This document shows, in pieces, positions 1-8,363 of a DNA stretch of 64,000 nucleotides. Under the pieces are notes generated by a model. That model had not been told where the DNA came from, ran no database searches, and saw only the letters and a program-made list of their open reading frames with translations. A program made the translations under genes and the position numbers. Position 1 is the first letter of the stretch. Each line of letters begins with the position of its first letter. Location: the NCBI GenBank assembly GCA_018644665.1, contig JABGQA010000101.1, positions 33,874-97,873 of the forward strand, given 5' to 3'. The DNA comes from Candidatus Poribacteria bacterium. Its GTDB lineage: Bacteria; Poribacteria; WGA-4E; GCA-2687025.

Positions 1-1035
1 GGGGGATGCAGACGCCAGGAGACCATCCTCACGGACGACACGTACAGCCCTTACCTACGACACGTCCTCGCGGAGCGCGGCACGCTCTTCTCAGGCATGG
101 AGATGTCGGAGTCGGACGACGTCGAGACTGGGCACGGGCAAGGCACGCTCAACATCCTCACGGGGAGATACGACCGGTACAAGGATGTCGAGGATCGGTT
201 CCTCGGCGAACGGTTCGAGGCGCAGACCCCTACGGTATTCGAGCTGCTACGTAAGAGCTACGCTGTCCCCGAGCACCAGACGCTCATCGTCAACGGTGAA
301 GACCGGATCGACGAGGAGTTCTACACCTTCAGCAACCACCATCTCTTCGGCGTCGAGTACCGATCTCGCGTGCTGAGCCTGTACCGGTACAAGACGTACC
401 TGCTCCGCCAACAGCTCGCCGAGGGGTCCATCGCCGACGACGACCTCCCGAAGGCCGAGAAGGAACTCGCGAAGATGGAGGGCAGCGACTACCGCACGGA
501 GGGAGCGTACGTCGAGAGCCCGGAGATCGTGGGGTTCTGGGAGAAGTGGCGCGCGTACTACGGCGACACGGGCTTCGTGAATCCTCGCGGCGACCGGTTG
601 CTCACCGAGTTGAGCGTACGCGCGATGCGCGAACTGCGCCCCAAGCTGATGATGGTGAACTACAACGACTGCGACTACGTCCACTGGGGCAACATGAGCC
701 ACTATACGCGTGGCGTTGCCATCATGGACGAGGGTTTGCGCCGTCTGGTCGAGGCGGCGGATGCCGAAGACGCGTATCGCGACAACACCGTGTTCGTCGT
801 AGTTCCCGACTGCGGCCGCGACGACAACCCCTTCATGGCCGTCCCCTGCCAGCACCACGCGAACACGCGGTCCGCGCGCGAGATCTTCGCGCTGATCGTC
901 GGCCCCGGCATCGCGCCAGGCGTGTGGATAGACGACACCACGGACCAGATAGCCGTGGCGCCGACGGTTGCCGCGCTGATGGGCGTGGGCGCTCCCGACG
1001 CCGAAGGGACCGCGCTCGAACAGGCCTTCGCATGA
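1..1035 (+). CDS. Phosphatase/sulfatase-superfamily protein, 5' end outside the window
   Basis: The reading frame is open from base 1, so the N-terminus is missing; 344 codons are visible. The C-terminal half looks like an alkaline phosphatase/sulfatase-fold hydrolase: MMVNYNDCDYVHWG is followed by VFVVVPDCGRD, then a His-rich CQHHANTRSAREIFALIVGP and an APTVAALMGV tail, which resembles the end of such domains. The metal-binding N-terminus cannot be seen, so the substrate (sulfate or phosphate ester) is unknown. The stop codon overlaps the next start as ATGA, which suggests translational coupling to the membrane protein downstream. Superfamily call is moderately sure; function is not. Confidence 0.6.
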   Translation, partial: GGCRRQETILTDDTYSPYLRHVLAERGTLFSGMEMSESDDVETGHGQGTLNILTGRYDRYKDVEDRFLGERFEAQTPTVFELLRKSYAVPEHQTLIVNGEDRIDEEFYTFSNHHLFGVEYRSRVLSLYRYKTYLLRQQLAEGSIADDDLPKAEKELAKMEGSDYRTEGAYVESPEIVGFWEKWRAYYGDTGFVNPRGDRLLTELSVRAMRELRPKLMMVNYNDCDYVHWGNMSHYTRGVAIMDEGLRRLVEAADAEDAYRDNTVFVVVPDCGRDDNPFMAVPCQHHANTRSAREIFALIVGPGIAPGVWIDDTTDQIAVAPTVAALMGVGAPDAEGTALEQAFA

Positions 1036-2171
1036 ACGCTGCGGAAACTGCCGATACTGCGGTCGCCGACCAACGCCGCCCTCTGGGCGCCCGCCTGCTC
1101 GGCCGCGCTGGACGCATCGCCCGGTTTGCGTGGCGATGGGGTCTCGGCGCCTTCCTGTGCATGTCCCCGCCGGGGAGCATCGTCGCCGCAGGCTGGGCAT
1201 TGCGGCGAGCGGGGACGGCGGCCCACGCGACGTGGGCGGGCGACAGCACACCCGCGTCGCGTCCCAACTGGATCGTGGCCGATGGCGGCCAGGCGGCCCT
1301 GCGCAGGGAGGCGACCTCAGACGGAACGGTCATCCGTCGCGCGCGGGCGACGCTCGCCACGCTGTTTCGCTCGCTCGCGACGAACTTCCGCGTAGGGGTG
1401 GCCGGCCTGCTGACCGTCTGGACACTCACCCTCCCTGGCTGCGTGCTGTGGCTCGTCGCCTGGCATCACGGGTGGAACAACTCGTTCGCGAAGGGCTACG
1501 AGGGCGCGGCGGCCGGCCCACTCACGGGGCTCCTGGGCACGGCTCTGTTCATCGCGGCGATGGCCTACGTGCCGATGGCGCAGGCGCGGCAGGCGGCGAC
1601 TGGCGACTGGCGGGCGTTCTTCGGCTTCAGGACCGTTTGGCGGCTGATGAGCGAGTGTCGCCTGCGGTATCTCGGTCTGGCCGCCCTCTACGCTGCGACC
1701 GCCCTCCCCGTCATGGCGCTGAAGACGGCTCCGTTCATCTTCACGCACATAGACAGCGCGCGCGAGGCGATCGGCCCGGCCGAGGCGCGAGAGATTCTCG
1801 ACGGCTACTTCCTGAAGGCGTGCCTCGTCGTGTTCCCGTTGTTCGTGTGGCTTCGCGTACTCGGGGCGCGCGTGTACGCCATCGCGACGCTGCGCGCCGC
1901 ACGCTCAGGGCGGCTCCAGGCTGACGGTCTACACGCGGTCGAGTCCGAGGCGCTTGGCGTCGTCGGGCCGCCCGCAGCCCCCACTCGCAGGCGCGGCGCC
2001 AGAACCCTGACAGCCCTCTGGCTGCTCGCGCTGGGCGCCGTCTGGTTCGCGTTCGTCGCGCAGATATTCGTTTCCGAGTTCCTGAACTACCATCCAGGGG
2101 TGGGGTGGCTGAACCAGCCGACCGCGCAGGCGCCGTGGTTCCACTATGTGCCGGGGCATCTCAAGAAGTAG
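1032..2171 (+). CDS. Polytopic membrane protein of unknown function
   Basis: 379 residues from an ATG that shares ATGA with the preceding stop. About six hydrophobic segments can be picked out, near residues 33-57, 120-146, 160-183, 213-238, 260-285 and 340-362. The first, with FLCMSPPGSIVAAGWALRR, looks like a membrane anchor followed by basic residues. No catalytic motif is visible. It resembles generic integral membrane proteins of the DUF4013 style, but that is only an impression. Overlap with the phosphoesterase-like gene suggests the two are co-expressed, perhaps with the hydrolase working at the membrane. Confidence 0.65.
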   Translation: MNAAETADTAVADQRRPLGARLLGRAGRIARFAWRWGLGAFLCMSPPGSIVAAGWALRRAGTAAHATWAGDSTPASRPNWIVADGGQAALRREATSDGTVIRRARATLATLFRSLATNFRVGVAGLLTVWTLTLPGCVLWLVAWHHGWNNSFAKGYEGAAAGPLTGLLGTALFIAAMAYVPMAQARQAATGDWRAFFGFRTVWRLMSECRLRYLGLAALYAATALPVMALKTAPFIFTHIDSAREAIGPAEAREILDGYFLKACLVVFPLFVWLRVLGARVYAIATLRAARSGRLQADGLHAVESEALGVVGPPAAPTRRRGARTLTALWLLALGAVWFAFVAQIFVSEFLNYHPGVGWLNQPTAQAPWFHYVPGHLKK

Positions 2172-2178
2172 GGAGTCG

Positions 2179-2583
2179 ATGGACGGTGAAGAACGTCCCA
2201 TGTCGATCGCGCGCGGGTGCATCCCCGTGGTGCTCGTCGGCCTGCTTATGGTCGGCGGCGCGTTCGCGTTCGTCGCGTGGCGCGCGGGCGGAGTGAGCAA
2301 GATACAGAGCGAGTTCGTCGTAAACGGCGCGCTGAACCTGCTGGAAACGCACGCCCTCGATCAGCGACCGGACGGGATCTCCGAAACCGAGCTGCGCGAG
2401 ACGTTCGCGCGCGCGCGTGACGCCGTCACAGACGACCGCATCAACCTCGACCGGCTCTACACGGTGCTGCGTGATTACGAGGAACGCTACAAGGGCACGA
2501 AGGCGAAGCCATCCACGGGCGAGATGCGCGAATTCCTTACGAACCTGGACGGCGCCGTGCTGCCCCTGCCCAACGTCCGTTAG
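2179..2583 (+). CDS. Small protein with one N-terminal membrane segment
   Basis: 134 residues from ATG 2179, chosen because TAGGGAG lies just upstream; an in-frame ATG at 2200 is an alternative. A single hydrophobic segment (VVLVGLLMVGGAFAFVAW, about residues 16-35) is followed by a soluble, mostly helical domain rich in charged residues. No family is recognised. It begins 7 bases after the membrane-protein gene and probably ends that three-gene operon. Topology suggests a membrane-anchored protein with its C-terminus outside the cytoplasm. Confidence 0.55.
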   Translation: MDGEERPMSIARGCIPVVLVGLLMVGGAFAFVAWRAGGVSKIQSEFVVNGALNLLETHALDQRPDGISETELRETFARARDAVTDDRINLDRLYTVLRDYEERYKGTKAKPSTGEMREFLTNLDGAVLPLPNVR

Positions 2584-2612
2584 CGCCGAGGCAACGCGCC
2601 CGACCCGTCTCC

Positions 2613-5444
2613 CTATGAGCAGCGAATCTCGGGCAGTGGCTCCCCGTCCGTCACGACCGTGACGCGGGCCCGCGGCCGTTCGCCAGTGCGCACGTCGCAC
2701 GCGAGACCCACCTCGTACTCACCTGCCTGAGCGTTGGGAGCGTCCCCTTCCGGCCGCACATCCATCAGCGCCTCACCGTTGGGTCCATACAGAACACAGT
2801 CGGTGGCTGAGGTGTACTCGATGTAGCTCCCAGCCTCCATCTCCGCCGGGAACGTGATCCGGTCACCACCGATGGCAACCGACGGGTTCCGGACGACTCC
2901 CTTGACAAGTGGGAGCGCCTTGATGGCGCCAAGGTGACACGTGACGTCCTCGCCGGGCGGCAGGTCGTTGTACCAGACGCTGAGTTCGCCAACGCTGCCG
3001 AAGTTCACCGACTCGCGGAAGATCGAGTACAGATCCCGCGAGTACGGCCACACGTAGTCGCCACAGCGCCCGCCTTCGAACTCCACAAGCTCGAAATACC
3101 GCCATCCCTCGAAGTCGACGACGACGTAGTGTTCGCCGGCTCCGAGCGCCACCGACTCCGGGCTCTTCACCTGGAAGTTCAGGACCTCCCCGCGCGCATC
3201 GCCATGCACCCAAACGCCGATGCCTTGATGGCCGCTCAGGTCGAGCGCGGGCGAGAATTCGCGGCTAACCTGGCTCCACGCTCCTGATCGGTCTGCTCGA
3301 TCGCTGCGCGCCCGGTAGCGTGCGCTGACCGCTCCGGCCCTCGCGACGTCCGCGGACGGCTCCAAGCTCGCCGCCACCCCCTCCGCGCCTTCGATCGGCC
3401 AGTCTGCCGCCCCTGCCCCGAAGTCCGCGAGGACGACGTTCTCGGGCGCGTCGTAGTCGCCTGCCGACATCAGCGCTTCGATGCGTAGGCGGGCCGGTTG
3501 GCTCGCGTGCGGGTTCCGCGCCGTCCAGGTGTCTGCTCCGCTGGCGAGGCCCTGTGTCTCGTACTTGTCATAGTTGGCCGGGCGGAACTGCCAGCGATCG
3601 TCGCCGGTCTGGGCGAGCGTGAACTCCGTACCGGGAGCCCTGAGTTGCGCCCTCACCGATTCGGGCACGCAATCGGCGCGCCGCAGCGTCTCGTACTTCT
3701 TGCAGATCGCCGCCAGCCGCGGGAGCCCGGGAGATGTCGCCAACCGCGCCGGGTCGACTTGCATCATCGAGAAGCTGCTGTCCGAACCCAACGCCTTGCC
3801 GCACAGGTACTCGACGTCGTCGGTGAGCGTCGGCTCCTGCTGCGGCGCGTCCCACGGCAGCGGCGCGAACCAGCCGAGGTGCGCGGGCAGCATGTTCCGG
3901 CGCGCGGAGAACCCATGGTCCCCGACGGCAGGGGCGGCGCTAACACCCGCCTGCCCGTTGGACGCGCAGTGGATGTCGATGAACGTCTTGTAGCCTCGGC
4001 GCGGATGGTCCCACGCCCCAAGGCGTGACCGGACGAACCAGAGATGGTGGTGGAATGTGCTCATCTCCATCACCGACGGCTTGTCGAGGCGCTTCCACAG
4101 CTCGAACACGAACTTCGAGCCGTAGTGCCAGCCGTTCTCCGGCCCGCCCATCATGTCCTCGGCGTCGAGCGCGTCGAGGTACATCATGTCGAAGCCACAC
4201 GTGTTGAACGCCTCGGCCGTCTTCGCGGCCACTTCGGCGAGTAGCGGTGAGTCGCCGTCGGGCGCGAACAGGCCGAAGAACTCCAGGAGGTGATGCGCCT
4301 GTGTGCCGGCGCCGTGCGACACGGCGCGAGTACCGTTCGCTCCGCGGGTGCAGCCGGTAAAGCCGTATGGCGCCTGCTTGTCGACGCCCGCGAACGTGAT
4401 CAACTCCTCGTCCACCCTCAGCGTCACGCTGTTGCGGGAGAACAGTCCCGTGATGGTGGACATGGTCTCCGTAGGTTCGGCCACATGCACCGTGGTGGCG
4501 TCGGCTGTCAGGGGTTCGGCCAACGTGAACGCGGCATCTGAGGCGAGCCCAGGATGCGGGACAGGCGTCACCCAGGCCGTGTCCTTCGCGATGCAATGGG
4601 CGTACGTGTGGAGCCCGGCGGAGATGCCGGCCTCGTGCAGCCTATCGACCGTGGCCTTCAGACTGCGGAACCCGTCTGGGTACATCGTGGGGTCGGGCCG
4701 ACAGTCGCCGAAGCGGAACGACCGGCCTCCGTGGAAGTCGATCTGGTCGAAGCCAAGCTCGTGGGCGACATGAATCCAGTCGTCCGCGGTGTCCTCGGTG
4801 AGGTCGCCGAAGTTGAAGAGGTACGAACCCCGATTGACCGACGGCTCCAGCGCCCACGGACCCCCGAGCGGCGAATGCGGGAGATCCGGCGCGTCGCTCA
4901 CGGCTTCCTGCATGACGCTTCTCAGGCCATCGTACGGGCATCCGATGATGGCCACCTTCGCCCCGGTGAAACCGAACCTCGGGTAGCACATGGCCTTCAG
5001 CCGGACGTTGGCGCCCGGCAACTCGACCACGTTCGTCTGGAGGTTGAGGGCCAGGGCGCACGCCGCAAACGGCTCGCCCTCAGCGCCGTTCAGCGCCAAC
5101 GGGACGTCGACGATCACCAACTCGTCGACATCGGCGCCAGTAACGGACAGGACTTCGATGACGAAGTACCGCTCCCGGGCCTCGATGTTGATGTGTGCGG
5201 TTACGTCGGCGCCCTCAAACGCGACATTGAGAACGTCGCGGTGCAGGGATGCGGCGGAGGCCGGCCAGTCGTGGCCGCCTTTCCGAACCCGGCCGAAGGG
5301 CGCCCGGGCCGTTGTCGCGCAGTAGTCAACGCCCGTGCGCGTGTCCACCACCTGGCGAACGGAGGCATCGCCACCGATCGCGAGCCGGCAATGAGCGGTC
5401 TCGAACGCGATTGTACGGTCGCCGTCGGATGTGGTCTGCGACAT
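2613..5444 (-). CDS. Large alpha-galactosidase-like TIM-barrel protein
   Basis: 943 residues from ATG 5444, which has GGAG about 10 bases upstream; an earlier in-frame start at 5504 lacks one. The order resembles retaining alpha-galactosidases: an N-terminal beta-sandwich (about 1-170), then a barrel with DQIDFHGGRSFRFGD and, further on, DMMYLDALDAEDM, where an Asp could be the nucleophile. Inside the barrel, about residues 290-370, sits a beta-rich insert containing GFTGCTRGANGTRAVSHGAG, like small repeats seen in phage structural proteins. The C-terminal 300 residues look like carbohydrate-binding beta domains (LDLSGHQGIGVWVHGD). No signal peptide is evident, so a cytoplasmic location is likely. 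Substrate unknown. Confidence 0.6.
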   Translation of the reverse strand: MSQTTSDGDRTIAFETAHCRLAIGGDASVRQVVDTRTGVDYCATTARAPFGRVRKGGHDWPASAASLHRDVLNVAFEGADVTAHINIEARERYFVIEVLSVTGADVDELVIVDVPLALNGAEGEPFAACALALNLQTNVVELPGANVRLKAMCYPRFGFTGAKVAIIGCPYDGLRSVMQEAVSDAPDLPHSPLGGPWALEPSVNRGSYLFNFGDLTEDTADDWIHVAHELGFDQIDFHGGRSFRFGDCRPDPTMYPDGFRSLKATVDRLHEAGISAGLHTYAHCIAKDTAWVTPVPHPGLASDAAFTLAEPLTADATTVHVAEPTETMSTITGLFSRNSVTLRVDEELITFAGVDKQAPYGFTGCTRGANGTRAVSHGAGTQAHHLLEFFGLFAPDGDSPLLAEVAAKTAEAFNTCGFDMMYLDALDAEDMMGGPENGWHYGSKFVFELWKRLDKPSVMEMSTFHHHLWFVRSRLGAWDHPRRGYKTFIDIHCASNGQAGVSAAPAVGDHGFSARRNMLPAHLGWFAPLPWDAPQQEPTLTDDVEYLCGKALGSDSSFSMMQVDPARLATSPGLPRLAAICKKYETLRRADCVPESVRAQLRAPGTEFTLAQTGDDRWQFRPANYDKYETQGLASGADTWTARNPHASQPARLRIEALMSAGDYDAPENVVLADFGAGAADWPIEGAEGVAASLEPSADVARAGAVSARYRARSDRADRSGAWSQVSREFSPALDLSGHQGIGVWVHGDARGEVLNFQVKSPESVALGAGEHYVVVDFEGWRYFELVEFEGGRCGDYVWPYSRDLYSIFRESVNFGSVGELSVWYNDLPPGEDVTCHLGAIKALPLVKGVVRNPSVAIGGDRITFPAEMEAGSYIEYTSATDCVLYGPNGEALMDVRPEGDAPNAQAGEYEVGLACDVRTGERPRARVTVVTDGEPLPEIRCS

Positions 5445-5569
5445 GCTCTTGGCGCCCTCCGTCTGGCGTGCGCCGGCCATCTGCGCGATGCCGGGCGCGG
5501 TCAAGGTCCAATCCGGGCGTTACGTCACGCCTTCGCCGACCGACGGAGCACGTCCACACGCGCCGGCGA

Positions 5570-6184
5570 TCACGCTTTGACGAGGAAGACCGACCCCTCG
5601 TGAATAGTCGCGGCGTAATTCAGCAACGGGCGACCCGCCGGGCCCTGCTGCACGGACCCGTCCAGCCGGAACCGCGACCCGTGGCAGGGGCAATCGAACC
5701 CGTCTGCGCCGTCGTACTCCACGTCGCATTGCTGGTGCGTGCAGGTGAAGGTGTTCGCCGCGACGGTGTCCGCATCGACGCGGACGAGAATCAGGGGGTC
5801 GTCCCCACCGTTCGCGTTGTCGGTGTCCAGGGCGGCGAGCGTGTTCCTGTCTCGGACCTCCTGCGTGCCGCCGATCTGCTCTAGATCCGCCGACATCTCC
5901 ACCTCAACCCCGTCCGGCTTCTCGTCAACGGGCGGATCGACGTCGCCGACATCGCCGTCGTCCACAGGGCCAGGGTCGTCGGAGGCCCCGGCGTCTCCCG
6001 ATGGCAGGTCGCCCGCGCCTGGATCGTCGATGTCGGGCGCGAGTACGTCGGCATCGCCGCCGCACCCGATCATCGCCACAGCGCCTGTGCCTAGGGCCAA
6101 CAGACCGGTGGTCCGCAGGAATAGGCGGCGGCCGATGACCTCAGGCCCGGCTACGGTGGCTACACTCGCATTCAGTCTCAGCAC
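5570..6184 (-). CDS. Exported Rieske [2Fe-2S] protein
   Basis: 204 residues starting at GTG 6184, with GAGGAGC nine bases upstream. The N-terminus has a twin-arginine-like RRLFLRTTG followed by a hydrophobic stretch ending in AMIGC (Cys about 41), so it may be a Tat substrate and/or a lipoprotein. An acidic Asp/Pro/Gly linker (about 42-95) precedes a Rieske domain. That domain has CTHQQC and CPCHGSRF, with both His ligands, both cluster Cys and the disulfide Cys pair present. This matches QcrA-type or stand-alone Rieske ferredoxins. No cytochrome b gene is nearby, so it probably serves another periplasmic electron-transfer chain. Confidence 0.85.
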   Translation of the reverse strand: MLRLNASVATVAGPEVIGRRLFLRTTGLLALGTGAVAMIGCGGDADVLAPDIDDPGAGDLPSGDAGASDDPGPVDDGDVGDVDPPVDEKPDGVEVEMSADLEQIGGTQEVRDRNTLAALDTDNANGGDDPLILVRVDADTVAANTFTCTHQQCDVEYDGADGFDCPCHGSRFRLDGSVQQGPAGRPLLNYAATIHEGSVFLVKA

Positions 6185-6277
6185 AGAACGCTCCTCGACT
6201 TGCGCAAACGGGTGGATGGGTGCGTACGAGAGCTTACCTCGCGCTACGCGTGCGGAGGCAAGCCGCGGCGATGCGCC

Positions 6278-7258
6278 CTACCAGGGCGGCGTGACGCCGC
6301 ACTCCGACCCCAACGCGGTCAGCCGCTTGCGGTGACCTTCGCCGACGGGAATCCCCTCCTCGCGGTACGCGGCCTCGCGACGCGCCTCGATCGATCCGGG
6401 CAGCATCGCCTCGTCGAAGCCGTCGAGAGGTTCGAGTTTCGCGACATCCGCCATGTACGCCTGGAGGTCGGCATAGAAGTCCGCAGGCTCCGCGAACAGC
6501 GAGATGCGAAGCGTGATGACGAAGGAGCCCTGGTTGGCGCCGGGCCACTTCCGCGTCTCCGGCGCGCGCCCGTACGGCACCCCGGCTAGGAATCCACCCC
6601 ACGACTGGCAGATCGCCCCCAACCCAACGCCTCGGAACACGGTGCCGGGGGCCAGACGCGAGATCTCGACGCGATGCGGGTCGCCCGCGTAGCAGTCGTG
6701 TATCGCGCCGAAGTCCACCACGACGTTCTTGCCGTCCCCCGCGGGCGCGCCGAACGCCATCGGGGATCCGCCAGCGGCCGTGACGTACGGGCTCCCGGCC
6801 GACAGGCCCATCTGGTGCCCCGACGTCACGTACGTCAGCAGATCGTGCTCCAACGGCATCCGGGCGTATATGCCGGCTGCCCCAAAGTGCCCGTGGTTGC
6901 CCGTGGACAGGACAGCGATGCCATGCTCCTTGGCCTTCTCGATGATGCGTAGCGTGCCCTCGTGCGCCGGGAAGTAGCCGAGTCCGCCGTCGCCGTCGAG
7001 CTGCAGACTCGTTGGCGTCTCGCGCACGACCGTGATGTCCGGCGCTGGGTTGAGGGCGCCCTCACGCATCAGCCGAGAGTAGGCGGCTATCTGCTGGGTG
7101 CCGTGGCTGAACACGCCCCGTAGGTCGTTCGTCGTGAGTAGGTCCGCGAGCAGGCTCGCGCGCTCGGCGGGGGCGCCGGCGGCGGCGGCCACTGCGCAGA
7201 CGAACTCGCGCATCGGCCCGTGCGGGACACGTATGAATTCGTCCGGCGGCGCGTTCAT
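6278..7258 (-). CDS. Ldh_2 family malate/L-lactate-type dehydrogenase
   Basis: 326 residues, normal length for the family of NAD(P)-dependent 2-hydroxyacid/ureidoglycolate/sulfolactate dehydrogenases. GGGAGGTGA lies just before ATG 7258. Family features seen are TTNDLRGVFSHGTQ near residue 50 and STGNHGHFGAAGIYA with the catalytic-type His near 120. It lies about 45 bases downstream of a Gfo/Idh/MocA oxidoreductase on the same strand, so the pair may act in sequence on a sugar acid. Substrate cannot be read from sequence. A second member of the family lies at 31653-32702. Confidence 0.85.
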   Translation of the reverse strand: MNAPPDEFIRVPHGPMREFVCAVAAAAGAPAERASLLADLLTTNDLRGVFSHGTQQIAAYSRLMREGALNPAPDITVVRETPTSLQLDGDGGLGYFPAHEGTLRIIEKAKEHGIAVLSTGNHGHFGAAGIYARMPLEHDLLTYVTSGHQMGLSAGSPYVTAAGGSPMAFGAPAGDGKNVVVDFGAIHDCYAGDPHRVEISRLAPGTVFRGVGLGAICQSWGGFLAGVPYGRAPETRKWPGANQGSFVITLRISLFAEPADFYADLQAYMADVAKLEPLDGFDEAMLPGSIEARREAAYREEGIPVGEGHRKRLTALGSECGVTPPW

Positions 7259-7304
7259 CGGTCACCTCCCTATCGCGCCGTTGCGGCGCGGGTCCGACCC
7301 GATG

Positions 7305-8333
7305 CTAGACGTGGATACGGCGGCCGGCGACTGCCGATTGGTTCACCGCCTCCGTGAAGGCCATATACCGAACGCCCTCGTCGAACGGCGTGAGGGTGAC
7401 GGGAACGCCGTCGCGGATCGAATCGACGAAGTCCTCCTCGACCCGCCATCCGGCCCGCGGGCCGTCGGGGAGCGGGATGTTCGCGAGCGCCTCGTCTCCA
7501 GCCCGCGCCGCGCAGACGTTCTCGGGGCCGAACTCCAGCACGAGCGTGCCGTCGCTCCCGTACGCCTCGGCCCGCGACGGCCCCGCGTGCGCGGCGACGC
7601 TGCTGAATTGGAAGACTGCCAGCGCGCCGGACGCCATCTCCGCAAGCACCTGCGCGGTCTCAGGCACGTCGACGCGGCGCGTGCCTCCGGTTTCCGGATC
7701 GGGACGCGTCGTGTTCCACACGCGCGTGGTGGCGGTCACCGTGGTGGCGTGCCCGAAGTACCGTGCAAGCGTCTCGTAGACGATGCCGAGGTTCATGATG
7801 TTGATGCCGGACATGTCTTGACGTTGACGCCAATGGACCGGCGCGCTCGGATCGACGCCCCCGCCCGCTAGGCCGCGCACATGTATCTCGCGCACGGCGC
7901 CAAGCACGCCCGCCGCGATCTGCTCCCGGATGGTGGCATCCCACGCGAGCATCATCGGAGACGGCACGATCTGCGCCACGCGATCGGTTCGGTTGGCGGC
8001 GTCGAGCATGGCGCGCGCCTCGCCGAGGTTCATCGCCATGCGCGCCTCGCACAGGACGTGCTTGCCTGCGTTGAGCGCCGCAATCGACATGGGCGCGTGC
8101 ATGTACGGCCACGTCCCAATGACAACGGCGTCGAGATCGTCGCGTTCTGTGAGCGCGCGCCAGTCCGTCATCACGTCGGGAATGCCGAACTCCTCGGCGA
8201 CCTTCGCGCCCGACTCGTGGCTGCGGTTGCACACGGCGACGATCTTCACATCGTCGATACCCTGCAGCCCGGGGATGTGTCGCCCCTTCGTGTTCCCACC
8301 GGCCCCGATGATCCCTACCCGCAACGTGCCCAT
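7305..8333 (-). CDS. Gfo/Idh/MocA family NAD(P)-dependent oxidoreductase
   Basis: 342 residues from ATG 8333, which follows GGAGCAGGAC; an upstream in-frame start at 8360 is less likely. The N-terminal Rossmann fold has VGIIGAGGNTKGRHIPGL, and the family motif region CEARMAMNLGEARAML replaces the more usual C-E-K-P, so the Lys of that motif is Arg here. The C-terminal alpha/beta domain contains PVHWRQRQDMSGINIMNLG. Such enzymes oxidise sugars, inositols or sugar acids. Neighbouring Ldh_2 dehydrogenase suggests a shared pathway. The exact substrate is unknown. Confidence 0.85.
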   Translation of the reverse strand: MGTLRVGIIGAGGNTKGRHIPGLQGIDDVKIVAVCNRSHESGAKVAEEFGIPDVMTDWRALTERDDLDAVVIGTWPYMHAPMSIAALNAGKHVLCEARMAMNLGEARAMLDAANRTDRVAQIVPSPMMLAWDATIREQIAAGVLGAVREIHVRGLAGGGVDPSAPVHWRQRQDMSGINIMNLGIVYETLARYFGHATTVTATTRVWNTTRPDPETGGTRRVDVPETAQVLAEMASGALAVFQFSSVAAHAGPSRAEAYGSDGTLVLEFGPENVCAARAGDEALANIPLPDGPRAGWRVEEDFVDSIRDGVPVTLTPFDEGVRYMAFTEAVNQSAVAGRRIHV

Positions 8334-8363
8334 CTGTCCTGCTCCCTGTGTCTGACGCAAGCC

